DNA of 64,000 nucleotides from Sphingobacteriales bacterium (lineage in GTDB: Bacteria; Bacteroidota; Bacteroidia; Chitinophagales; UBA2359). Under the pieces are notes generated by a model. It did not search any database. It was not told the DNA's origin and saw nothing but the letters and a program-made list of their open reading frames with translations. The position numbers and the translations under genes are program-made. The stretch covers positions 124,001-188,000 of the forward strand of contig JADKCK010000009.1 of NCBI GenBank assembly GCA_016718845.1, written 5' to 3'. Positions 26,913 to 35,218 of the stretch are shown here, piece after piece (position 1 is the stretch's first letter; each line of letters begins with the position of its first letter).

Positions 26913-27320
26913 TTATTTTTTGAGTTGAATAGTGATTTCTTGGTCGTCTAAATCTATGCAGAATTTTGTCCCTTTTAGAAAATCAAGCCCTAAAACACCC
27001 TCAAAGTCTGCCAAAAAATGATACGCAAAAAAATCGTAGGCGGATAGTTTGAAGTTTTGACGAGTAATACCCAAACATTCCATTTGGCGGACAACGAAAA
27101 TATGAGCCTCTATTATGCCACTGGCTGTTTCTATTTTCTCTGTGCCTATTGCATCAGATACAGAGTACCCTGCCAATAATAAAGGCGTTAAGTCAACGGT
27201 AGTATGGCTTGCCCCTGTGTCAAGTGCAAGCGTAATTTTATCCTTGTCTATTTTACAAGGAATTACGACCAAATCATCTTCGTTGGTACGAACAAAGTGA
27301 TGCGTATTCATAACAGCCAC
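26913..27320 (-). CDS. retropepsin-like aspartic protease domain protein
   Basis: 135 residues. The active-site motif LALDTGASHT (D34-T-G) and the later GVLGLDFLKG strand-turn typical of single-domain retropepsins (Asp_protease_2/gag-asp_proteas) are clear. It would act as a homodimer. No signal peptide, so cytoplasmic. It overlaps the upstream 84-aa gene by 13 bases, a pairing often seen for this family in Bacteroidota. Natural substrate unknown. Confidence 0.85.
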   Translation of the reverse strand: MAVMNTHHFVRTNEDDLVVIPCKIDKDKITLALDTGASHTTVDLTPLLLAGYSVSDAIGTEKIETASGIIEAHIFVVRQMECLGITRQNFKLSAYDFFAYHFLADFEGVLGLDFLKGTKFCIDLDDQEITIQLKK

Positions 27321-27562
27321 TTTCTATTTTTCGGCATCTCGCCAGTATAAATACAGGTGACACTATCAAACCCCTGTCGTGCTTCTCTGCCTTTATACCC
27401 TAATTCGCGGCGGTCAGAACTCACTAATAGCACCACTCCTCTCACCAATTTATTAATGATTGCATCTAATAAATCGGGATTAGAAAGTTCGGGATTGCCC
27501 ACTAGTACCCATTTATTCGGGTAGCGAGCTTTTATTTCTTCTATGGTTAATACTTCTTGCAT
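27308..27562 (-). CDS. small hypothetical protein paired with a retropepsin-like gene
   Basis: 84 residues starting MQEVLTIEEIKARYPNKWVLVGNPEL. No known catalytic motif. The IEEIKARYPNKWVL..G segment is typical of small proteins encoded directly upstream of retropepsin-like genes. The stop overlaps the protease start by 13 bases, indicating translational coupling. Function unknown; it could be a partner or substrate of the protease. Confidence 0.75.
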   Translation of the reverse strand: MQEVLTIEEIKARYPNKWVLVGNPELSNPDLLDAIINKLVRGVVLLVSSDRRELGYKGREARQGFDSVTCIYTGEMPKNRKWLL

Positions 27563-28176
27563 AAAATAGGTTTTAATTTCTTACAAAGTTACAGCTTTTT
27601 TCCAAAAACAACTAATGATTTTTTGTGTAGCTTTATGTATTAGATACCTTTCCGTTTAATGGGTTTATAATTTGATGCCAACCCTCTATCATAACCATTT
27701 GTCCAATTTCCACCTCAATTGAATTGTAGTTTGATGCAGACTTGAAAAGTAGTAAATGGTTGCTCAAATTATCCAATATTATTGTTTGTTTTTTAATTTA
27801 CAAGAGATGCAGTAAAGAACACAGAGATTTTCTAGCATCTCTATGGCATTTTTTATCTTTTAGGTGGATAGTTTTTCAACGATTTACTGTTGTATTGGTT
27901 ATTTGGAACTAAAATAGCCTTTTTTGTGGATTTTGTCTGTAGGGTTCAAAATACACAAATCAGCTATTTAGTACTACCAACATAGTTTGCATTTGGTGTG
28001 TTAGTCCAACTCCACCCACAACAAGAGAGCTATCATCCTTCCAAACCACTCCTTGTAAATAAAACTGTAACTTTTCAATGTCGTTATCAAACCCAACTTA
28101 AATAACCATATCTATTTTGACGTACAATTTGTTTTTGGTCAAAAATAAAGGTGTGCCAAATACCATCTACCCCAAT
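27563..28176. other. gene-free stretch with a possible decayed coding remnant
   Basis: No intact gene seen. On the minus strand, around 28090-27960, a frame reads DNDIEKLQFYLQGVVWKDDSSLVV, which faintly resembles the LDxLxGVVWxDDxQVV segment of RusA-type resolvases, but it has no start and soon hits a stop. The rest is AT-rich with no promoter or hairpin I can support. Confidence 0.25.
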
Positions 28177-28220
28177 AAAAAAAGCACTATTTGGCAAATA
28201 AATTACCAAATAGCGCTTTT
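28177..28220 (-). terminator. intrinsic terminator of the PQQ sugar dehydrogenase gene
   Basis: On the minus strand AAAAGCGCTATTTGG and CCAAATAGTGCTTTT form a 14-15 bp stem (one mismatch) followed by a T run, about 70 bases after the stop at 28288. Confidence 0.8.
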
Positions 28221-28287
28221 GTTTAAGATAATTCATTTTTTGTATATGCATAGCCGGTGCTGTGGCTAAATCAATAATCAACCGTTT

Positions 28288-30627
28288 TTATTGTGCTGTT
28301 TGTGTTACATTAACGGTTCCGGCGGTTCCGGTGTTCCATTGCACGGTAATTTGGTTGGTACCTTGCCCCGATATAATAGTGCCATCGCCCGAAACAGACC
28401 ACTCGTAAACAGTGCCCGCAACAGCAGGTACGCTATAGCTGTACACATTAGTTTGGCAAACATTGGCGGTACCGCTAATAGCGGGACTTATGCTACTTAC
28501 CACGTTTATGGTTAGGGTTTCGGTGTCGTCGCAGCCAGCGGCGTTACCCGTCGAGAAGGTAGTAGTGTAAGTACCAACACCTGCCGATGCTGCGTTAAAC
28601 ACGCCATTAGTTACAAAATTACCCGACCAATTGCCTTCGTCCGAGCTAGGGGCTACGTAATTGTTTAGGTCAATGGTGTTGCCTGCATTGCTAAAGCTGA
28701 GGCGGTAGATGTTGTTGCCCGTTAGGCTGGCAAAGTATAACTCGCCGTTTATATCCTCGCCAAAGGTGCTTAGGTAAAAAGGCGTATCGAACCACAATTT
28801 GTTGGTCCAGGTATTGCCTACTTTATATAGGCTCCAAATTTTGCCATTTACATAATCGGCATAAAAATAATGCCCTTGCAAAGCCGGATAAACCGAACCA
28901 CGATACACTACACCACCTGTAATTGATTGCCCGCCTGTGCTGTGGTCGTACTCCCACAGCGCAGATGTATAGTTACTTGCAGCCCCACAACCGCTGGTGT
29001 TAAAAGTGTGGTTGCCCTCGTAGCACCGCCAGCCGTAATTAAGCCCTCCGGGGCTGTTGGCTGGTTCAAAATCAATTTCTTCCCAAACATTTTGTCCTAC
29101 GTCACCAATCCACATATCCCCTGTTTGGCGGTCGAAGCTAAAACGCCATGGGTTACGCATACCCAATGCCCAAATTTCGTCGCGCACATTGGCATTTGTT
29201 AAAAATGGGTTGCTAGGTGGTATGCTGTAGTTTAACGACCCCGATGGTGCATTTACATCAATACGCAACATTTTACCCAACAGGGCATTGCCATTCTGTC
29301 CGTTATTTTGAGGGTCGTTTGCAGAGCCGCCATCGCCCATACCTATATATAGGTATCCATTTTGCCCAAAAGCAAGGCAGCCACCGTTGTGGTTGGTGTA
29401 GGGTTGGTTGATGGTAAGCAAAATAAACTCGCTGTTAAAGTCGGCATTGTTGGTTAATGGGCTAGTAGGCACTGTGTATCGGGCAATAACGGTTTGCAAC
29501 TGCCCACCCGATGTGCGGGTATAATTAACATAAATATAGCCGTTTAGGTTAAAATTAGGATGAAAAGCCATGCCTAATAAACCTTTTTCGCCGCCATAAT
29601 CTACTCTCGTTGTAATATCTAAAAAAGGTGTAGATGATATTGTACCTGTGGCGGCATTCATCTTCAAAATTTTACCATGTTGGTCCATTAAATAAAGGTT
29701 ATAGGTAGTTCCATCGTTAAAAATACCAACGGGGTCGTCTATAAGTCCCGGTGTTACATTTACTTGGGTGTAGCTACCTGTAAGGGTTTGTGTGCAAGTG
29801 ATAGCACTATTGCTGGTAAGTACGGCATTTTTTTGCGTTACTACCTGCATTTGCAAGGTATCTTTGTCGTCGCAACCATTGTTGCCCGTCGAAAATACTA
29901 AATTGTAGGTACCAACACCCACAGCACCAGGCGAAAAGGTGCTACCCGTTACGCCGGCACCCGACCATGTGCCACTGCTTGATTGAGCAGGTACATAATT
30001 GTTTAAGTTAACACCTGTTTGACTAGTACAAGATTTAACTGTTGCGTGGTTAAGTATGGCATTACCACACGACGAACTTAGGGTGTTGAGCGTGGTATAA
30101 ACGTAATCGCCCGATGAGTTGTTGTTGTTGTTGGCAGCTACGCCCGATGCATAAAAACGTACTGTGCCTTGGCTAACAGCAGGGGCTGTCCAACTAAATG
30201 TCCAAGTACCGCTTGTTGAGGGTGTGTTATGCTCTAAAAAAGCAATATTATTGCCATTTATCACCGAGCTAACAATTTGTGTGCCTGCAATGGCTGTAAA
30301 AGTACCTACATTTTGATTTTGCACATCAACGGCAGCTATCTCAAAACCATAGCGTGCTGCGGCTGGCACCTGCGATACCGTAACCGTAAGCACGTATGTA
30401 TTGCCCGGTGTATAGGCTGTAGGGCTGTCGGCAATGCTAATACTTATGCCTCCACCTGCGTTGTTTAGTGGATACGAGTTGTGGCAAACATTGCACGTAG
30501 ATTGGTTGCCATACAAACCCACCATGTTGGGAGCGGGACCTAATGAGTTGGTAGTAGCACTATTGTTACTCAATAGAACAACAAACAAACTACCCAAAAA
30601 GGCTAACAGTAAATGGGATAATTTCAT
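28288..30627 (-). CDS. PQQ-dependent sugar dehydrogenase with choice-of-anchor V and heme-type CxxCH motif
   Basis: 779 residues. A signal peptide (to about residue 24) is followed by a single c-type heme motif CNVCH (C45, C48, H49) and a choice-of-anchor V/reeler-like beta domain (residues about 55-180). After a short Ig/PKD-like linker, the GSDH six-bladed propeller (about 285-640) shows GGEKGLLGMAFHPNF, HNGGCLAFGQNGYLYIGMGDGG, LRIDVNAP, IWALGMRNPWRFSFDRQTGDMWIGDVGQNVWEEID. A second and third Ig-like segment follow. The protein ends in NITVQW-like sequence (QITVQWNTGTAGTVNVTQTAQ without the usual extension), with no T9SS domain, so the C-terminus may be cut short. It should oxidise sugars at the cell surface or periplasm. 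Confidence 0.85.
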   Translation of the reverse strand: MKLSHLLLAFLGSLFVVLLSNNSATTNSLGPAPNMVGLYGNQSTCNVCHNSYPLNNAGGGISISIADSPTAYTPGNTYVLTVTVSQVPAAARYGFEIAAVDVQNQNVGTFTAIAGTQIVSSVINGNNIAFLEHNTPSTSGTWTFSWTAPAVSQGTVRFYASGVAANNNNNSSGDYVYTTLNTLSSSCGNAILNHATVKSCTSQTGVNLNNYVPAQSSSGTWSGAGVTGSTFSPGAVGVGTYNLVFSTGNNGCDDKDTLQMQVVTQKNAVLTSNSAITCTQTLTGSYTQVNVTPGLIDDPVGIFNDGTTYNLYLMDQHGKILKMNAATGTISSTPFLDITTRVDYGGEKGLLGMAFHPNFNLNGYIYVNYTRTSGGQLQTVIARYTVPTSPLTNNADFNSEFILLTINQPYTNHNGGCLAFGQNGYLYIGMGDGGSANDPQNNGQNGNALLGKMLRIDVNAPSGSLNYSIPPSNPFLTNANVRDEIWALGMRNPWRFSFDRQTGDMWIGDVGQNVWEEIDFEPANSPGGLNYGWRCYEGNHTFNTSGCGAASNYTSALWEYDHSTGGQSITGGVVYRGSVYPALQGHYFYADYVNGKIWSLYKVGNTWTNKLWFDTPFYLSTFGEDINGELYFASLTGNNIYRLSFSNAGNTIDLNNYVAPSSDEGNWSGNFVTNGVFNAASAGVGTYTTTFSTGNAAGCDDTETLTINVVSSISPAISGTANVCQTNVYSYSVPAVAGTVYEWSVSGDGTIISGQGTNQITVQWNTGTAGTVNVTQTAQ

Positions 30628-30867
30628 GAAAATGGTTTTTTAGTTTAGATGAGCATAAAAACGGGGCTAAGGTACAAAAAAAACAAAACAAATTAGTGTT
30701 TTTTTTGTAAAAAGTGTTTGTTTTTTGACAATTTAGTAGAGTCTGCGGCGTGTTATTAAAATAGCTGAACTATCTTAGTCCAAGCTTTCTTTGTGGTATC
30801 CAACAAAAAATAAGTTTTGGATAATCTCTATTGAGTTTTTTTATGTGATGATGCACTTATTTTAAAA

Positions 30868-31010
30868 TCCCGAATGGGGTTGAATATAAATAGCCGTAGG
30901 TATTGTTACCTACGGAGCAGGTAATACAAAATTTACACAACCGCAAAGGAAGAGGAACTCCTATTTATAGGAGATTTGCCATTTTTTTTTATTCAACCCC
31001 CATTCAGGGT
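30868..31010. repeat. 143-bp multi-hairpin element with terminal inverted repeats
   Basis: Ends TCCCGAATGGGGTTGAAT (30868-30885) and ATTCAACCCCCATTCAGGG (30991-31009) are near-perfect inverted repeats. Inside are two further hairpins: CCGTAGGTA/TACCTACGG (30894-30915) and GCAAA...CTCCTA/TAGGAG...TTTGC (30943-30979). It resembles dispersed palindromic elements mobilised by REP-associated transposases, though no transposase is nearby. It occupies part of the 490-base gap 30628-31117; the rest is AT-rich without a gene. Confidence 0.6.
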
Positions 31011-31062
31011 TGTAGAGCGCGGGTATATCATCTTTCGGTAGTTTAGCTATTTTTAGGGCTAT

Positions 31063-31102
31063 AAAAAAAACCGCTACCTTTTGTAAGGGCAGCGGTTTTT
31101 TA
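31063..31102 (-). terminator. terminator of the DUF349 gene
   Basis: AAAAAACCGCT...AGCGGTTTTTT with inner CCTT/AAGG pairs around a TTGT loop, 16 bases after the minus-strand stop at 31118. Confidence 0.85.
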
Positions 31103-31117
31103 TAGTTTAGTGCTTAA

Positions 31118-33283
31118 TTATTCGGCACTTGGTTCGTCGTTGGTTGTTTCGGCAACGGGTGCGTCTTCAACGGCAACTTCTATGGTTTCTGTGTTTTCGG
31201 TTGTTACTTCTTCAACAGCGGGTGCTGGCGGAGGTGTTAGTGCAACACGAAGGTTATCTTGCAATGTTTTAAGTTCGCCTTTAAGTTGGGTTAATTTGTT
31301 TTGCAAATCTACCACAATTGGGCTTGGTTTTTTAGACGATGCAAAGAATCCCAAATTATTTTCGTATTGGGTAATTTCTTCTTGTTTGCGTTCAATTTTT
31401 TCGCGCAATGCGTCAGCCGATCGGTTTCCTGCTCCACCGCCGCTATTAAAGTTTGGGCGGTTACGGTTACCACCACCGCCGCTACCTTCGGGTCGGTTGT
31501 TGGGGCGTGTGCTGCGTCCTGCGTCGTTGCGCAATTTGCGGGCTGCGGTATATTTTTCGTCTAAGATAGCGTTGTATTCTTTTTGTAAGCGTTCTTTTTC
31601 TTTGATAGGTACAAAGCCAATAGCATTCCATTGAACGCTAAATTCTTGAAGGGCATCAAAGTCGTTATCGCCTGTTACATTATACGCTTTTAGGCGCTCT
31701 AATAGTTCCGATTTAGCTAGTAGGTTTGCACCTTGGTCAGAGCCCATGGTATCAAAAAATACTTTTTTGGCTTCGAAGAAGGTATCGCAAGCCAATCGGA
31801 AGCGCTCCCAAAGTTTATTTTCCTCGCTGCGCAAAGTAGGGCCAACGGCTTTCCATTGTTTTTGCAATTGCACAAAAAAGTTAGAGGTGCGGTTCCAATC
31901 GGTGTCTAATTGCATCGATTCGGCTTTTTCGCAGAGTTCTAATTTTTTGAGTTTATTTTCTTCTTTTAGTCCGTCTATATTGTTGTAAAAGTCTTTCTTT
32001 TTATCGAAGAACATATCACAAACCGCTCGGAAAGTTTGCCAAGTAATTTCGTTATCGTCCGAGTAGCCAATTTTTTTCCAATCTTCTTGGATTTTAAGCA
32101 TTTCGGCTGTTTTGGCTTGCCATTCTTCGTGTGTTGGATAATCGCCCGCCACAATTGTTTTTACGTGCTCAATCACGTCCATTTTAATGGCGTGGTTTTG
32201 GTGGTTGGCTTCGCGGCGGCTGTCGTAAAATGTTTGCACTTTGGCATACACTTGGTCGGCGGCGTCTTTAAATTTGGCGTAGATTTCGTCTTTTTTGTTA
32301 AACGCAACCTGCCCGATGGCGTTCCATTCGGCTTGCAATTTTTTCATGTTGGCAGCTATTTCGTTGGCGTTTTCGCTACCAATAAGCTGTTCTATTTTGC
32401 TTACTACGTCGGCTTTTGCTGCCAAATTGCGGTCGTGTTCAATGGCTTGTGCTTCGCGAGCCAAGTTACGGTTATGGAAATATATATCCACTTGGTGACT
32501 ATATTGCGATTGTGTTTCTTTGGCTTCTTCTAGGTTAACGCGACCGATGTCGTTCCATTTTGCTTGAATGCCTTTAAACACCTGAAAGCCCGCTTGCGAC
32601 AAGTCGTTAGTGGCTATAAATTGGGTTAGCTCTTCGATAACCGTTTTTTGGAGTTTAATTTTTTCGCGCAATTCAATTTCGCGTTGTTTGCGTTCTTCTT
32701 CGCGGCGCAAACGTTCTTCTTCGCGAGCGGCATTAAAGGCTGCTTTTTTCTCGTTGTAGAAGTCAAACAAACCATCAAATATGGTATCATGTTCGTCTTT
32801 GGGCAACGCTATTTCTTCGGTTTCGGGGTCTTTACCTTCACCATTAAGTGCGTCTTCCACTACTTTTTTAGCTTCGTCAACAATTTTTTTGTACGAGGAG
32901 CGTATGCTGCTTATACCCGCCTGAATTGCTTTGAAGTCTTCGTTTTGCAACAATGCTTGGAACTGTGCAATCACGCCTTCTTTTGTTGTTGCTTGTGGTG
33001 TGGCAGGTGCTTTGTCGGCAACTTCGTCTTGTTGTTCAAGTGTTTCGGGCAACTCAACTTCGGGTTGTTTGCTTTCTTCTTCACTAGCAGCGTTGTAGGC
33101 TGCTTCTTTTTCGTTGAAGCTGTTAAACAATGCTTCAATTGCTGTATCGTGCTCGTCTTTGATAGCTTCGTTTACAATTTCGTTATACGAAGCACGGATG
33201 CTACTTACACCAGCTTGGGTTTCTTTGAAGTCTTCGTTTTGTAACAATGCTTCAAGTTGTGCGATGATGGTTTCTTTTGTCAT
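31118..33283 (-). CDS. DUF349 repeat protein
   Basis: 721 residues, highly charged and helical. Several DUF349 repeats of about 70 residues are seen: FKGIQAKWNDIGRVNLEEAKE, MKKLQAEWNAIGQVAFNKKDEIYAKFKDA, LKIQEDWKKIGYSDDNEITWQTFRAVCD, FFVQLQKQWKAVGPTLRSEENKLWERFRLACD and FSVQWNAIGFVPIKEKERLQKEY. The N-terminal 200 residues hold two related coiled-coil segments (AQLEALLQNEDFKETQAGVS and AQFQALLQNEDFKAIQAGIS), an internal duplication. The C-terminal part has an Arg/Asn/Gly-rich linker and a final coiled coil. Bacteroidota DUF349 proteins are cytoplasmic and of unknown function; RNA binding is suggested only by the RGG-like linker. Confidence 0.9.
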   Translation of the reverse strand: MTKETIIAQLEALLQNEDFKETQAGVSSIRASYNEIVNEAIKDEHDTAIEALFNSFNEKEAAYNAASEEESKQPEVELPETLEQQDEVADKAPATPQATTKEGVIAQFQALLQNEDFKAIQAGISSIRSSYKKIVDEAKKVVEDALNGEGKDPETEEIALPKDEHDTIFDGLFDFYNEKKAAFNAAREEERLRREEERKQREIELREKIKLQKTVIEELTQFIATNDLSQAGFQVFKGIQAKWNDIGRVNLEEAKETQSQYSHQVDIYFHNRNLAREAQAIEHDRNLAAKADVVSKIEQLIGSENANEIAANMKKLQAEWNAIGQVAFNKKDEIYAKFKDAADQVYAKVQTFYDSRREANHQNHAIKMDVIEHVKTIVAGDYPTHEEWQAKTAEMLKIQEDWKKIGYSDDNEITWQTFRAVCDMFFDKKKDFYNNIDGLKEENKLKKLELCEKAESMQLDTDWNRTSNFFVQLQKQWKAVGPTLRSEENKLWERFRLACDTFFEAKKVFFDTMGSDQGANLLAKSELLERLKAYNVTGDNDFDALQEFSVQWNAIGFVPIKEKERLQKEYNAILDEKYTAARKLRNDAGRSTRPNNRPEGSGGGGNRNRPNFNSGGGAGNRSADALREKIERKQEEITQYENNLGFFASSKKPSPIVVDLQNKLTQLKGELKTLQDNLRVALTPPPAPAVEEVTTENTETIEVAVEDAPVAETTNDEPSAE

Positions 33284-33553
33284 TACCTGTTGTGCAGATT
33301 TAGAATCAGTAATACTGTACCTATTTGTGTGGTTTTAGTGATAAGGGAAGTTTATTTAGAGCAAAGATATGCCTTAAATAACGCTTGCCATAGTACCATA
33401 ATTATAGCACTTGCTATTTTGGGTGCAAAGATACGCATTTTTGCGCATTTTGCTTTATAAAAGTGTGTATTTGTACGAAAAAAGTTTTGCTGCCTCAATA
33501 TCTAATCTCTACCATTATCTTTTAGGGTATTTTGGTAGGTAATAGGGGCTGTT
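33284..33553 (-). promoter_or_regulatory. upstream region of the DUF349 gene with two -7 elements
   Basis: On the minus strand TATCTTTG occurs at 33369-33362 and at 33433-33426, both fitting TAnnTTTG. Neither has an obvious TTTG at the right distance. They may be alternative start sites for the DUF349 gene at 33283. Confidence 0.45.
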
Positions 33554-34297
33554 TTATTTGGGGGCATTTAGGTTTAGGGCTTCTTGGGCTTTTTTCTTAT
33601 CGTCGAGGTAATAAGTAATGGAACTATTGATAGCCTCGCCTTTGGTAAAACAATCAAGGGCTTGCTCGTATAGCCCTAATGCCACCAAAGTTTGCCCTTT
33701 ACCAAAATAGGAATATACAAATTTAGGGTCTAATGATAGTGTTTTGTCAAAATCGGTTAATGACTCTTGGTATTGTCCTAATTGAAACAATACCATTCCT
33801 CGGTTATTATACGATTTTTTATCTTTGGGGTCTAGTTCAATTACTCGGTTAAAATCGGCTAAGGCATTTGAAAAATCTTTTAGATTTACGTAGGCAAAGC
33901 CTCGACTAAAATACAGGTTGGCATTGCCGCCATTATTTTCAATTACTTTGTTGTAATCTGCAATGCACTCTTCGAATTTAGTAACAATAGAGTAGTTATT
34001 TGCTCGGGCAAAGTAATAGCCCATGTCTTTGGGGTTGAGTGATATGGCTTGCGTTAGGTCGGTGATAGCTAAGTCAAATTTGCCAATGCTTTGTTTTGCC
34101 AAGCCTCTAAAATAATAAGCTTTGTCCATAAACTGGCATTTTTGGTTAATGGCATTATCAAACGATTTTATTGCCTCATCGTATTTACGGGCGTTGTAGG
34201 CAATTTCACCTTTCTTATACCAATCGTTGGCGGTTTGAGCAAAGATTATTTGAATGTTAGTTAGTATCAATAATCCTAATGTGGCTATAAGCTTCAT
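33554..34297 (-). CDS. exported TPR-repeat protein
   Basis: 247 residues with a signal peptide (MKLIATLGLLILTNIQIIFAQ). About six tetratricopeptide repeats follow (AYNARKYDEAIKSFDNAI; AYYFRGLAKQSIGKFDLAITDLTQAISLNP; YYFARANNYSIVTKFEECIADYNKVIE; LYFSRGFAYVNLKDFSNALADFNRVIELDP; SYNNRGMVLFQLGQYQESLTDFDKTLSLDP). The periplasmic TPR scaffold suggests protein-protein interaction; no enzyme domain is present. A TAACTTTG -7 element lies upstream at 34342-34335. Confidence 0.88.
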   Translation of the reverse strand: MKLIATLGLLILTNIQIIFAQTANDWYKKGEIAYNARKYDEAIKSFDNAINQKCQFMDKAYYFRGLAKQSIGKFDLAITDLTQAISLNPKDMGYYFARANNYSIVTKFEECIADYNKVIENNGGNANLYFSRGFAYVNLKDFSNALADFNRVIELDPKDKKSYNNRGMVLFQLGQYQESLTDFDKTLSLDPKFVYSYFGKGQTLVALGLYEQALDCFTKGEAINSSITYYLDDKKKAQEALNLNAPK

Positions 34298-34334
34298 GTT
34301 GTTATTTTTTAGTTTTTAAAACCGTTTCAAGGCA

Positions 34335-34342
34335 CAAAGTTA
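34335..34342 (-). promoter_or_regulatory. -7 element upstream of the TPR gene
   Basis: Minus-strand TAACTTTG, 38 bases before the ATG at 34297; fits TAnnTTTG. Confidence 0.45.
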
Positions 34343-34576
34343 CTATAAAAATGGCAGATTTTTGCTTTTGGGGCGTTATTTAAACAACATTATGCAATAA
34401 TTTAGTGTTGTGATGCTAAATCAGTAGTAAAAGTGTCAATTATTTTTATTTTTAACAAGGTATCATTTGTTTTTTAAGCAATAAAAGTGACGCTAAAATT
34501 TGTATATTTCAACGACACTTTTACTGTTTGTTTGCGGTGTATTTTATAAGTAAATACATGTTATAAATTAAGATTT

Positions 34577-35074
34577 TTACATCGCATCGTCGGCAGTAGG
34601 ACCATACATGCCCGGCACTTTTGCGCCTGCTGCTCGCAAATAAGTTGCCATTTGTGCGCGGTGATGTATTAAGTGATTCATGACCCAAGTGCGATAAACG
34701 GCAATTTTGGGCATGGTAAAATAAATGGTTTCGCCGTTGCGCATTGTCCAGTTTTGGTACATTGTTTCGTTGCTAGTTTGTGCCAAACATGCCTCGGCAT
34801 CGGCTACGTTTTTGTCGAAGGCAGCAACCAAATCGGTAGGATTATCAAAAACAACACGTTTGAAATTAGATTTTGCAAAATCTAATTCCGAGTTTAAAAA
34901 TGTAACACCTACCCATGTTGGGATGTCGGCAATGTGGTTTGCCAAGTTTTTTAGGCTCATTGATTTTTCGTGTGGTTTGTAATCGGCAAGTTGGCTATCA
35001 AAGGCGGCTAACATGCGGCGGGTGCTTGCCATTTCTTCCTTAAATTCGGGCATTAAAAACTCGTTTAACTGCAT
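34577..35074 (-). CDS. DinB family protein
   Basis: 165 residues, four-helix bundle type. Putative metal ligands: H47 in LKNLANHIADIP and H134/H138 in WVMNHLIHHRAQMATYLRAAG, the usual H...HxxxH triad of DinB/YfiT-like hydrolases and thiol transferases. LIHHRAQ followed by LRxxGxxVPxxYGPT is a strong DinB signature. Substrate unknown. A minus-strand TATCTTTG (35138-35131) upstream fits a promoter. Confidence 0.9.
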   Translation of the reverse strand: MQLNEFLMPEFKEEMASTRRMLAAFDSQLADYKPHEKSMSLKNLANHIADIPTWVGVTFLNSELDFAKSNFKRVVFDNPTDLVAAFDKNVADAEACLAQTSNETMYQNWTMRNGETIYFTMPKIAVYRTWVMNHLIHHRAQMATYLRAAGAKVPGMYGPTADDAM

Positions 35075-35130
35075 AATTTTATTGCTTGATGATGAACTAA
35101 AAATGATTTTTTTTGACTAATTTCGCACCG

Positions 35131-35138
35131 CAAAGATA
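35131..35138 (-). promoter_or_regulatory. -7 element upstream of the DinB-family gene
   Basis: Minus-strand TATCTTTG, 57 bases before the ATG at 35074; fits TAnnTTTG. Confidence 0.45.
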
Positions 35139-35218
35139 CTTATTGTGTAGCACATTTTGTAGTTTTAAAGTAAAAAAAAACGAAAAAAACTACAAAATTA
35201 AATTTTTCACTAATTTAA

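Noticed and set aside
28087..28281. 64-aa minus-strand frame after the sugar dehydrogenase
   Set aside because: It contains a strong hairpin with a T run (28177-28220) that is better explained as the terminator of the preceding gene.
31110..31634. 174-aa plus-strand frame
   Set aside because: Antisense of the C-terminal low-complexity region of the DUF349 gene; no start context or family.
32036..33244. Long open frames on the plus strand opposite the DUF349 gene
   Set aside because: They are rich in Phe/Cys/Val and mirror the Lys/Glu-rich codons of the DUF349 repeats; typical antisense shadows.
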